DNA from: an uncultured Collinsella sp.
Lineage (GTDB): Bacteria > Actinomycetota > Coriobacteriia > Coriobacteriales > Coriobacteriaceae
Assembly: GCA_902470065.1 (NCBI GenBank)
Contig: CABRFA010000004.1
Location: forward strand, 1-64,000
DNA length: 64,000 bases
Direction of reading: 5' to 3'
The position numbers were made by a program, and so were the translations under genes. Each line of letters opens with the position of its first letter. The stretch's first letter is position 1. The notes under the pieces are model-generated. The model was not told the DNA's origin and ran no database searches. It saw only the letters and a list, made by a program, of their open reading frames with translations. Shown here one piece after another: positions 16,296-24,796 of the stretch.

Positions 16296-17210
16296 CTACC
16301 AGCTTTTCTCGATATCGCGGATGCGCTGATAGAGCCACTCGTTTTGCGGCGCCTGGATATCGTGTTTGGCTGCGAGGCGGCAGATGGTGCCCGCGAACTC
16401 GTCAACCTCGGTTTTGCGCCTTGCGATGCGGTCTTGAGCCATCGAGGGCATACCGGCGGGGTCGATTCCCTCGATGAGATGCACCATCTGCGTCAGGTCT
16501 GCCTCGGTCAGCTTAACGCCCTCGGCGTTGGCGACCGCAAGCGTTTCGCGCATGGCGGAAACAAAGCAGCGACGCTGCTCGGAGCCGGGCTCCGTGGCGC
16601 TTCCGTAGGTCCCGCCGTAGGCCATGCAGGTCTGGTTGATGCCGTCGTTGAGCATGAGTTTGGCCCACATGCGGTGCGCAATGTCGCTCTCGACGGTATG
16701 GGCAATACCGCAGCGCGTGTAGAGCTCGTCAATTGCGGTGATGGTTGCGGGATCCGTACCGGCCGCCGCGCCAAAGCGGATTTCGCCAGTGTTGGTAAAG
16801 GTGAGCTCTCCGTTGAGGAACACGGCGTCCATGCCCTGGCAGATACCCAGGACGGTATGCTCCCAGCCAAAGCGCTCGGCAATCTTTTGCTCGCTCGTGA
16901 TGCCGTTGCACAGCGAGGCGATGAGCGTGTTGGGTCCCACGATGTGCTCCATAGTCTTGAGTGCTTGGTCGAGACCGGTGGTCTTGACCGTCAGGATGAC
17001 CAGATCGGCAGGCGTTGCCTCGCTGGCGCGGACGGACGTGAGCTCGCAGGGTTCGCCGTTGATGGTGAACACGTCGTTCGCGTGACGCTCGAAACGAGCA
17101 TCATCCATGACGTATTCGACGGCATCGTTGCCGAGGGTCTTGGCAATCATACTGCCGTAGAGCAGGCCCACGCCGCCCTTGCCGATAAAGGCGACCTTGT
17201 TGATCTGCAT
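16296..17210 (-). CDS. panE: ketopantoate reductase family protein
   Basis: 304 aa: N-terminal Rossmann fold (VAFIGKGGVGLLYGSMIAK), then LVILTVKTTGLDQAL and LCNGITSEQKIAERFG, and the C-terminal domain with MWAKLMLNDGINQTCMAYGG carrying the conserved Lys and Asn. It reduces 2-dehydropantoate to pantoate with NADPH in pantothenate synthesis. Paralogues of other specificity exist in this family, so the exact reaction is likely but not certain. The start at 17210 is favoured because GAGGAG lies 9 nt upstream. Confidence 0.88.
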   Translation of the reverse strand: MQINKVAFIGKGGVGLLYGSMIAKTLGNDAVEYVMDDARFERHANDVFTINGEPCELTSVRASEATPADLVILTVKTTGLDQALKTMEHIVGPNTLIASLCNGITSEQKIAERFGWEHTVLGICQGMDAVFLNGELTFTNTGEIRFGAAAGTDPATITAIDELYTRCGIAHTVESDIAHRMWAKLMLNDGINQTCMAYGGTYGSATEPGSEQRRCFVSAMRETLAVANAEGVKLTEADLTQMVHLIEGIDPAGMPSMAQDRIARRKTEVDEFAGTICRLAAKHDIQAPQNEWLYQRIRDIEKSW

Positions 17211-17326
17211 GTGAATCATCTCCTCACAAAAAGGCGCCCGCGTGCGGGGCGCCTGATGGATTGTATGCCGCTGGGGCATGAAGCGTGCACCGGAGGCTGA
17301 ATTTAGAAGAACAAACGCATGGGAAC

Positions 17327-17521
17327 TTACGCTGCAGGGCAGACTGCAAAAACGCGTGCGGGGTATCCGACACCATCGCGGACCTTAGGGAAGGTGCAGA
17401 AGATGACGGCGCCCGTGGCGGGAAGCTCGTCCAGATGGTCCATGACCTCGATCTGGTAACGGTCGACCGAGAGGATGTATTGTTCGCCGGGGTAGGGGTA
17501 GGCATCCTCGCGTGTGGTCAC
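17327..17521 (-). CDS. small uncharacterised protein, 64 aa
   Basis: Starts at GTG with a perfect AAAGGAGG at good spacing, which is the main reason to believe it. The sequence (about PYPGEQYILSVDRYQIEVMDHLDELPATGAVIFCTFPK) is soluble and looks like a folded alpha/beta domain. I do not recognise the family. It is transcribed away from the divergent aldo/keto reductase gene and towards panE. Confidence 0.6.
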   Translation of the reverse strand: MTTREDAYPYPGEQYILSVDRYQIEVMDHLDELPATGAVIFCTFPKVRDGVGYPARVFAVCPAA

Positions 17522-17684
17522 GGACGCCTCCTTTCATCGGGCTTTTTGCTGATGTTAAAGCGGTGCCGTGACAGCTCGATTTCTGCTGCGTTACGATACG
17601 TTCTCGATTGCGATTCCACGATGTTTCGGCCGCGTGACCATTGTGTTTCGCCTTGCCGGGGCGCTGATGGCGAAGGGAGGGGCC

Positions 17685-18875
17685 GTGCAATACCGCGTTG
17701 ACCCCAAAAGTGGTAACCGAATATCCGCTCTGGGTCTGGGCTGCATGAGATTTCCCGGTGCGCCGGGACGTCCGGATGCGAAGACGGCCGATGCCATCAT
17801 TTCCCGTGCGGTGGATCAGGGGATTAATTATCTGGATACTGCATATCTCTATCCCGGTAACGAGGCGTGCGTGGGTGCCTCACTTGAGCGCTTGGGGCTG
17901 CGCGACCGTGTGTTGCTGGCGACTAAGCTGCCGCATACTTCGTGCAAGTGCGCGGAGGATTTCGACCGGTTTTTCGACGAACAACTGCGCCGCCTGCGAA
18001 CCGACCATATCGACTATTACCTCATGCACAACATCACCTCGCCCGCCCAGTGGGAACGTGTAGTGGCGTTGGGCATCGAGGACTGGATCGCGCGTCAAAA
18101 GGCGGCGGGGCGCATTCGTCAGATTGGTTTTTCGTATCACGGCAGCGCGGCGGACTTCCTCACGATGCTCGATGCGTATGAGTGGGACTTTTGCCAGATC
18201 CAGTACAATTACGCTGGAGAGCGCTATCAGGCGGGAACGGCGGGGCTCATGGCCGCCGCCGAGCGAGGCCTCGCGGTGTTTGTGATGGAGCCGCTGCTGG
18301 GCGGGCGTTTAGCGGGCAAACTGCCGCCACGGGCTCGCGCTGTGCTCGATAGTGCCCGTGACCCGCATTTGCTCACTCCTGCCGCCTGGGGTCTTTCGTG
18401 GGTGTGGAATCATCCTCAGGTGACGATGCTGCTTTCGGGTATGACCGATACCGCGCAGGTGGATGAGAATTCGTCACTGGCAGACCTCGCATTGCCGAAT
18501 TCGATGACTGCCAACCAGCTCGACACGATCGCGCACGTGCTGGATGAGTTTGAAAAATCGAATCGCGTGCCCTGCACGGGATGCAGCTACTGCATGCCAT
18601 GTCCCAAGGGTATCAACATTCCCGGCTGCTTTGCCGCCTACAACGCGAGCTATGCGCACAGCTGGTTTACGGGGCTGTCGCAATACTTTACGGCGAGTGC
18701 GGTGCGCACGAGCGAGCCCAAGCTGGTGAGCAATTGCGTCAAGTGCGGCAAATGCGCGCGCCACTGCCCGCAGCATATCGATATCCCCGAGCGTCTCGAT
18801 GACGTGCGCCGACGCTTCCAGCCGGGCCCCGTAACGGCCATGCTTAAAGTCTTCGGCAAAACACGCTCCTCATGA
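17685..18875 (+). CDS. aldo/keto reductase with C-terminal 4Fe-4S ferredoxin domain
   Basis: The N-terminal AKR barrel (GLGCMRFPGA, NYLDTAYLYPGNEACVG with the catalytic Tyr, LATKLPH with the Lys, HNI) is fused to an Fe-S region. That region has CTGCSYCMPCPKGINIPGCF (about 305-325) and CVKCGKCARHCPQHIDIPERL (about 355-375), typical of anaerobe AKR-Fe-S proteins. The substrate is unknown. I chose GTG at 17685, with GGGAGGGGCC upstream, since it gives the family-like start MQYRVDPKSGNRIS. Confidence 0.92.
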   Translation: MQYRVDPKSGNRISALGLGCMRFPGAPGRPDAKTADAIISRAVDQGINYLDTAYLYPGNEACVGASLERLGLRDRVLLATKLPHTSCKCAEDFDRFFDEQLRRLRTDHIDYYLMHNITSPAQWERVVALGIEDWIARQKAAGRIRQIGFSYHGSAADFLTMLDAYEWDFCQIQYNYAGERYQAGTAGLMAAAERGLAVFVMEPLLGGRLAGKLPPRARAVLDSARDPHLLTPAAWGLSWVWNHPQVTMLLSGMTDTAQVDENSSLADLALPNSMTANQLDTIAHVLDEFEKSNRVPCTGCSYCMPCPKGINIPGCFAAYNASYAHSWFTGLSQYFTASAVRTSEPKLVSNCVKCGKCARHCPQHIDIPERLDDVRRRFQPGPVTAMLKVFGKTRSS

Positions 18876-18877
18876 CC

Positions 18878-18956
18878 CTTTTATATCTTGTGATGGAATA
18901 GTTCCTGTTTGCGGCAGAATAGGGCGATAGCAGGAACTATTTCGCCGCAACTGATG
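18878..18956 (+). repeat. 79-bp hairpin repeat, copy 1
   Basis: Matches copy 2 (20067-20145) at 68 of 79 positions by eye with no gaps. Contains the inverted pair AATAGTTCCTG / CAGGAACTATT, so it folds as a hairpin. It lies immediately upstream of the Gfo/Idh gene, between it and the aldo/keto reductase gene. Confidence 0.85.
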
Positions 18957-18966
18957 GGAGGCTATC

Positions 18967-19986
18967 GTGGGTGACCGAGGTTTACGTAATGATTCGCGTG
19001 AGGTTCGTTGGGGCATTTTGGGCGCTGGGTACATTTCTCATCGATTTGCATCGTCGCTTAAGAAGGCCGACGGGGCACGGCTGGTGGCTGCGGCCGGCCG
19101 CACTCCTGCACATGTCGAGGAATTTTGCCGAGCGTTTTCGATCGATGCTGCGCATGGCCATGCCTCGGTCGACGATAACGGCAATGCGGCTTATGACGCG
19201 CTGATTGCCGACCCCGATGTCGACGCAATCTACTTGGCTCTTCCACATGGCATGCATGCGCATTGGGTCTGTCGGGCACTGCGCGCGGGAAAGGCCGTAC
19301 TGTGCGAAAAGCCGGCCGTTTTGAATGAAGAAGAGGCCCGTGCGATCGCCTCTGTTTCCCGTGAGTGCGGCGTGCCGTTTATGGAGGCGATGAAAAATCG
19401 GTTTTGTCCGATGCGTACTCGCGTGAAGGGCTTGCTTGCGTCGGGTGAGCTCGGCCGTATCGTTTCGATCGAAAGCGTGCAAAAACTCGATTATGGTGAG
19501 CCCCCTTCGAGTTATCTGCTCGATCCGTTGCAGGGTGGCTGTCTATATGACATGGGCTGCTATGCGGTCGGGTGGTTTGAGGATCTGCTTGCGGGCGCTT
19601 GCGATGTTTCGTCTCGTGAAGTTCGCTGGCGTGACGTATCGGGCGGCCGCGTGGATTGGGCCGATGAGATCCATATGAGTGTCGGCGGTATACCCATTCG
19701 TATGGTGTGCGACGGCAAAGCAGCATATGAAAGCCGCTTAACGATTGCCTGCGAGTGGGGCTCGTTGGAAATCGAGCGCCTCCATCGCCCCGAGCTCGCC
19801 CATGTGAAGTACTCCGACGGACGAATGCTCGAAATAAATGCCCCGTTTGAGGTCGATGATTTCTACGGCGAAATCCAGCATGCGACCCAGCTCATCCGGT
19901 CGGGGAAACTCGAGAGTCCCGTCATGCCCCTTGCCGCCACACAGCGCTGCGCGCGCATTATCGATGCAATCCGTCTAGCCCTCTAG
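18967..19986 (+). CDS. Gfo/Idh/MocA-family oxidoreductase (bracketed by repeats)
   Basis: 339 aa; N-terminal Rossmann motif WGILGAGYISHRFASSLKKA, then DAIYLALPHGMHAHWVCRALRAGKAVLCEKPAVLNEEEA (EKP catalytic region), and DMGCYAVGWFEDLL. It resembles trans-1,2-dihydrobenzene-1,2-diol or sugar dehydrogenase members; the substrate is unknown. Start at GTG 18967 with GGGAGG upstream. It is not closely related to the Gfo/Idh protein at 10454-11560. It sits alone between two copies of the same 79-bp repeat. Confidence 0.92.
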   Translation: MGDRGLRNDSREVRWGILGAGYISHRFASSLKKADGARLVAAAGRTPAHVEEFCRAFSIDAAHGHASVDDNGNAAYDALIADPDVDAIYLALPHGMHAHWVCRALRAGKAVLCEKPAVLNEEEARAIASVSRECGVPFMEAMKNRFCPMRTRVKGLLASGELGRIVSIESVQKLDYGEPPSSYLLDPLQGGCLYDMGCYAVGWFEDLLAGACDVSSREVRWRDVSGGRVDWADEIHMSVGGIPIRMVCDGKAAYESRLTIACEWGSLEIERLHRPELAHVKYSDGRMLEINAPFEVDDFYGEIQHATQLIRSGKLESPVMPLAATQRCARIIDAIRLAL

Positions 19987-20066
19987 GGCTTGGCGCTGAC
20001 GCGTAGGGGATCATGACGCCGGCGTCCGTGGCCGTAGTGCTTGGTGGCCCGCATCTCTGATGCCTC

Positions 20067-20145
20067 TTTTATAACTTGCGGCGGAATAGTTCCCGTTTGC
20101 GGCAGAATAGGGGCCAAACAGGAACTATTTCACCGCAACTGATGA
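20067..20145 (+). repeat. 79-bp hairpin repeat, copy 2
   Basis: Second copy of the element at 18878-18956, same orientation. Arms AATAGTTCCCGTTTG / CAAACAGGAACTATT fold back. It ends 13 bp before the endonuclease IV start codon. Confidence 0.85.
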
Positions 20146-20158
20146 GGGGGAGCTGGGG

Positions 20159-21025
20159 ATGCTGACGATCGGGTGCCATCTTTCGACGACGAAGGGCTAT
20201 CGGGCGATGGGGAAGACGGCGCTGTCTATTGGCGCCAATACCTTTGCATTCTTTACGCGCAACCCGCGCGGCGGCAAGGCGAAAGACCTTGACATGGATG
20301 ACGTGGCGGCCCTGCGCGAGCTTATGGAGCAAAACGACTTTGGCCCGCTCGTGGCTCATGCCCCGTATACCTACAACCCCTGCTCGGCCAAAGAGCGGGC
20401 GCGCGAGTTTGCCCTGGAAGCCATGGCGGAGGACCTGCGGCGCATGGAAGCGCTGCCCGGCAACTACTACAACTTCCATCCCGGCGCGCATGTGGGGCAG
20501 GGCTCCGACGCCGGCATTCAGATGATCGTCGACACCCTGTGCCAGGTCATGTTTGAGGGCCAGCAGACGACGGTGCTGCTCGAGGCCATGGCCGGCAAGG
20601 GCACCGAGGTGGGCCGCAGTTTTGAGGAACTGGCGCTCATCATCGAGGGCGTTGCCGATAAGCGCCCCGAGCTGTCGGCCAAGTTGGGCGTTTGCCTGGA
20701 CACCTGCCATGTGAATGACGCCGGCTATGACATCGTCCACGATCTTGACGGTGTGCTCGACGAGTTCGATCGTGTGGTGGGTATCGAGCGCCTGCGCGCC
20801 GTGCATATCAATGACTCCAAGAATCCCTGCGGCGCCCATAAAGATCGCCACGAGTGCATCGGCAAGGGCTACCTGGGTAGTGAAGAGTTTGGCGGCGGTA
20901 TGCAGGTTATGCAGAATATTGTATCGAATGGCCGCTTGCGCGCATTGCCATTCATTCTGGAGACACCGAACGAACTTGCAGGTTATGCGGCTGAAATCAA
21001 ACTGTTAAGGTCGTTGCAGCAGTAA
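20159..21025 (+). CDS. nfo: endonuclease IV (AP endonuclease)
   Basis: Cuts DNA at abasic sites in base-excision repair, using three zinc ions. 288 aa with family blocks GCHLSTTKGY, NTFAFFTRNPRGGKAKDL, VAHAPYTYNPCS, YYNFHPGAHVG, VLLEAMAGKGTEVG, VCLDTCHVNDAGYD, HINDSKNPCGAHKDRHECIGKGYLG and LETPNE, including all expected His, Glu and Asp ligands. The ATG follows GGGGGAGCTGGGG. Confidence 0.96.
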   Translation: MLTIGCHLSTTKGYRAMGKTALSIGANTFAFFTRNPRGGKAKDLDMDDVAALRELMEQNDFGPLVAHAPYTYNPCSAKERAREFALEAMAEDLRRMEALPGNYYNFHPGAHVGQGSDAGIQMIVDTLCQVMFEGQQTTVLLEAMAGKGTEVGRSFEELALIIEGVADKRPELSAKLGVCLDTCHVNDAGYDIVHDLDGVLDEFDRVVGIERLRAVHINDSKNPCGAHKDRHECIGKGYLGSEEFGGGMQVMQNIVSNGRLRALPFILETPNELAGYAAEIKLLRSLQQ

Positions 21026-21086
21026 TGGCTGCGATAAAGTGGAGTGTTCCATGCACGTTGTAGGTTTGTTTCAATCAGTTTTCTAA

Positions 21087-21115
21087 TTGCAGATTCTTCC
21101 AAGCGGGTGCATAAT
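21087..21115 (+). promoter_or_regulatory. promoter of the amino-acid ABC importer
   Basis: -35 TTGCAG (21087-21092), a 17-bp spacer, then -10 CATAAT (21110-21115), 58 bp before the binding-protein gene. Confidence 0.6.
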
Positions 21116-21172
21116 AACCATCAGTTTTTGCAGACCTCTGAATCACGTGGGGTCACCGGAAGGAGACTGATT

Positions 21173-22033
21173 ATGAAGCTGAAGAAGCTTGGCGCATTTG
21201 CCGCCACGGGCGCCATGGCGATCGCCCTTGCACTGACGGGCTGCGGCTCGTCCAACGCCACCTCTGGTTCTGATGCCGGTTCCAGCAGCTCTGACGACGC
21301 TAAGGTCGAGAAGGTCGACGGCTCCAAGGAGTACGCGCTCGTCAAGGACGGTACGCTGACCGTCGGCACCTCTGCCGAGTACGCTCCGTTTGAGTACAAG
21401 GATGACAACGGCGATTATCAGGGCTTTGACCTTGAGCTCATCAAGGCTATCGGCGACAAGCTGGGCCTGGATGTCGAGTACGTCAACAATGACTTCGACA
21501 CACTCGTACCCGGTGTCGCTTCGGGCGCTAAGTACGACGTCTCCATCGCGGCTATCACCGACACGCCCGAGCGTGAGAAGGAAGTCACTTTCTCCGATTC
21601 CTACTACATGGACGATCAGGCTATCGTGACCAAGGTCGATAACACCGACATCACGGCCGACAACTACAGCGAGAAGCTCAACAACGCCGACGCTACCATC
21701 ATCGTTCAGTCTGGCTCGACCGCCGAGTCCTTTGCCCAGGAGAACTTCCCCAAGGCCAAGATCGTCCCCTACAAGGACGCTACCGAGTGCTTCAGCGCCC
21801 TGCAGTCCGATAAGGGCGACGCCGTAGTCACCAACCGCTCCGTTGCCAGCCAGCTGACCGCCGAGCAGTTCAACACCTGCCAGACCATCAAGCAGATCAG
21901 CACCGGCGAGGAGTACGCCATCGCCATCAACCAGGGCAACACCAAGCTCAAGGACGACATCAACCAGGCCATCAAGGACCTGACCGACGACGGTACCGTC
22001 GACGCCCTCATGGCTAAGTACAACATCAAGTAA
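21173..22033 (+). CDS. amino-acid ABC transporter substrate-binding lipoprotein
   Basis: 286 aa; a signal peptide with lipobox LALTGCGSSN means a lipoprotein anchored outside the membrane. After a Ser-rich linker comes the SBP_bac_3 domain (GTLTVGTSAEYAPFEYKDDNGDYQGFDLELIKAIGDKLGL ... GAKYDVSIAAITDTPEREKEVTFSDSYY), as in polar amino-acid binders. It is followed by its permease and ATPase genes. A hairpin after the stop may lower downstream expression. Start at 21173 with GGAAGGAG upstream. The ligand is unknown. Confidence 0.95.
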   Translation: MKLKKLGAFAATGAMAIALALTGCGSSNATSGSDAGSSSSDDAKVEKVDGSKEYALVKDGTLTVGTSAEYAPFEYKDDNGDYQGFDLELIKAIGDKLGLDVEYVNNDFDTLVPGVASGAKYDVSIAAITDTPEREKEVTFSDSYYMDDQAIVTKVDNTDITADNYSEKLNNADATIIVQSGSTAESFAQENFPKAKIVPYKDATECFSALQSDKGDAVVTNRSVASQLTAEQFNTCQTIKQISTGEEYAIAINQGNTKLKDDINQAIKDLTDDGTVDALMAKYNIK

Positions 22034-22054
22034 AATAGCTACTTGATTGCGTGT

Positions 22055-22086
22055 AGGCCCTTTCCGTTTTGCGGAGAGGGCCTTTG
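22055..22086 (+). terminator. hairpin between binding protein and permease
   Basis: AGGCCCTTTCCG / CGGAGAGGGCCT with a short loop then TTTG. A partial terminator here would give more binding protein than permease. Confidence 0.7.
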
Positions 22087-22150
22087 CGCTTCTCTTGACG
22101 GAGAGTGCTTCCGTCTCGTTTTGCCGGCAACTTCTACGATAGGAGCCACC

Positions 22151-23512
22151 TTGTCTCGATTGAACGAAGGGGCTGCGGAGCAGCGTTTTCCACTGCCCGC
22201 CTTGCTCCAAAAGCTAGCCTGCGCCATGGCCGTGGCGCTCGCGCTGGTGTGCGTGGGGGCATATGCGCCCACGACCGCCCAGGCGCTTGAGACCGCAAAG
22301 ATTACCGCCCGACCCAACACCGGTTCGGGCAGCGCTGTGGTCGGCGGCACCGAGACGCGCATTACCTGGGAGGTCCAGGCCGATGCCGACGAGGAACTGA
22401 GTGGTCTTTCGCTGACGTTTGCCGATGGCACGACCTTTGGTGCGGACGACACACGTCTGACGATGCTCTCGGGCGAGGACCTCATGGATCGTACGCCCAT
22501 GAAGCCCACGTGCAAGGCTGACGGCCAGACGCTCAAGATTGACTTTGGCGAGACGGCGCCTGCCGGCGGCTTTTTCCGTGTCGAGGTCTACGGCGTGACG
22601 TTTCCCGTCGAGGGCGGCGAAGAGGCCTTTAGCGGCACCTACACTTTGGCCGATGGTTCGACCAAGAAGATTTCCAAGATTCCTTCCGTCGAGATCAAGG
22701 GCGTGACGGCATTCGATAACTTCCTGGCCGATCTTAAGGAGCAGCCATGGGTCGAGGCGTGGAATTCCAACATGTTCCTTCGCCTGTTCCTGAACCCGGT
22801 CATTTTGGTCCAGAGCCTGCCGATCGTTTTCAAAGGCTTCCTCATGTCGCTCTCGATCGTGCTCGTGGCGTTTCCGCTGGCAATTCCCTTTGGCTTTGCC
22901 TTGTCGCTCATGCGCATCTCCAAGTCGCGCATCCTGCGTTGCCTTGCCGGCATCTACGTGAATATCATCCGTGGTACGCCGGCGTTCCTGCAGATCTACA
23001 TCGCGTTCTTTGGCTTGCCGCTTGCCGGCGTCAAGGTTGATGACTATGTGCTGGGCGTCATCGTCATGGCCATGAACTCGTCCGCCTACCTGTGCGAGAT
23101 TTTCCGCGCCGGTATTCAGTCGATCCCCAAGGGCCAGAACGAGGCCGCGCGCTCGCTGGGCATGAATGCCTTCCAGACGCTGCTCTACGTTATGATTCCG
23201 CAGACGTTCCGCAATGTTTTGCCTACGTTGACCAGTGAGTTCATCCTGCTTTACAAGGATACGTCGCTGCTCGCGGCCGTGGGCGTGGTTGAGATCGTCA
23301 TGAACGCCCGCACCATCGTGGCCACGACGGGCTCCATCACGCCGTATGTGGTTGCCGCCCTGTTCTACCTGGTCATCACCCTGCCGCTTGCGCGCTTGGT
23401 GAGCGGTCTTGAGGCGAGGCTTTTGGGTACGGCCGAAACCAAAAAGAAGCGTCCCACCAAGAGCGCCGGACAGGTCGTCGCGACGCCCGCCGATCACATC
23501 GCCGGTCTGTAA
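22151..23512 (+). CDS. amino-acid ABC permease fused to an extracytoplasmic domain
   Basis: A TTG start (AGGAG upstream) gives 453 aa. The N-terminal part is a signal-like helix (CAMAVALALVCVGAYAPTTAQA) followed by about 150 residues of beta-rich extracytoplasmic sequence (GTETRITWEVQADADEELSGLSLTFADGTTFG...). The C-terminal 220 residues are a HisM/GlnP-type permease with several membrane helices and the EAA loop (EAARSLGMNAFQTLLYVMIPQTFRNVLPTL). Permeases of this family normally lack the secreted domain. It could help dock the binding protein; that is a guess. The ATPase gene follows after 12 bp. Confidence 0.9.
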   Translation: MSRLNEGAAEQRFPLPALLQKLACAMAVALALVCVGAYAPTTAQALETAKITARPNTGSGSAVVGGTETRITWEVQADADEELSGLSLTFADGTTFGADDTRLTMLSGEDLMDRTPMKPTCKADGQTLKIDFGETAPAGGFFRVEVYGVTFPVEGGEEAFSGTYTLADGSTKKISKIPSVEIKGVTAFDNFLADLKEQPWVEAWNSNMFLRLFLNPVILVQSLPIVFKGFLMSLSIVLVAFPLAIPFGFALSLMRISKSRILRCLAGIYVNIIRGTPAFLQIYIAFFGLPLAGVKVDDYVLGVIVMAMNSSAYLCEIFRAGIQSIPKGQNEAARSLGMNAFQTLLYVMIPQTFRNVLPTLTSEFILLYKDTSLLAAVGVVEIVMNARTIVATTGSITPYVVAALFYLVITLPLARLVSGLEARLLGTAETKKKRPTKSAGQVVATPADHIAGL

Positions 23513-23524
23513 GGAGGTCCTATC

Positions 23525-24277
<753 letters not shown>

Positions 24278-24318
24278 CTGATCAGCAGCATCTCGGAATG
24301 AGAGTTTGCTTGAGCGGG

Positions 24319-24352
24319 CGGGGTCGTAGCAATGATGCTGCGGCCCCGTTTT
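24319..24352 (+). terminator. terminator of the ABC importer operon
   Basis: Stem CGGGG...AGCA / TGCT...CCCCG with a small loop, followed by TTTTGC. Confidence 0.65.
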
Positions 24353-24479
24353 GCATTTCGTATAAAGGTCTCGTCGTTGCCCTGGCCGACTTTCAACCAC
24401 ATTTTCGGTGAATTATGTGTGCGTGATATCGGCGGACGCTCGTTGTCTGGTCTTCCATACAATTACATGCTGTTTGAAA

Positions 24480-24600
24480 AGAAGCCGGACCATGGGTGCG
24501 CTTGGCGCATAAAAGGGAACTGGGTGGGAATCCCAGGCAAGGCGGTTACTGTGTGCGGGGCTGTCCCGCGAGTCAGATTACTTGCCCATGGTCTTCTCGT
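24480..24600 (+). ncRNA. cobalamin riboswitch
   Basis: Closing stem GACCATGGG (24488-24496) pairs perfectly with CCCATGGTC (24585-24593). Between them are the hallmark blocks in order: AAAGGGAA, GGGTGGGAATCCCAGGC, GGCGGTTACTGT, a CGGGG/CCCG hairpin, and AGTCAGATTACTTGCC. These fit the conserved core of the cobalamin (adenosylcobalamin) family. It sits about 200 nt upstream of the large surface protein gene, in the same direction; the span between contains GC-rich hairpins that could be the expression platform. B12 would be expected to switch the gene off. Confidence 0.88.
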
Positions 24601-24796
24601 GTCGAGGGTCTTTTGGGAGCCGCTGGATTCCGGTGAGCAGAAGATGACATCATATTTGCTCCAAGCATCCCGTATGCGATGCGGGGGCATTGCCGCATGC
24701 TGTCAGGTGCGGGCGTTTCGCTGTGTCCCGTTTCCCTTTACATGGTCGGCCTCGATTCTTATTGGGGTAGTGATCTTCCAGACCAAGGGGGAAAGG

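Noticed and set aside
24332..24796. N-terminal extension of the large surface protein
   Set aside because: It would translate the riboswitch; a proper signal peptide and ribosome site occur at 24797.
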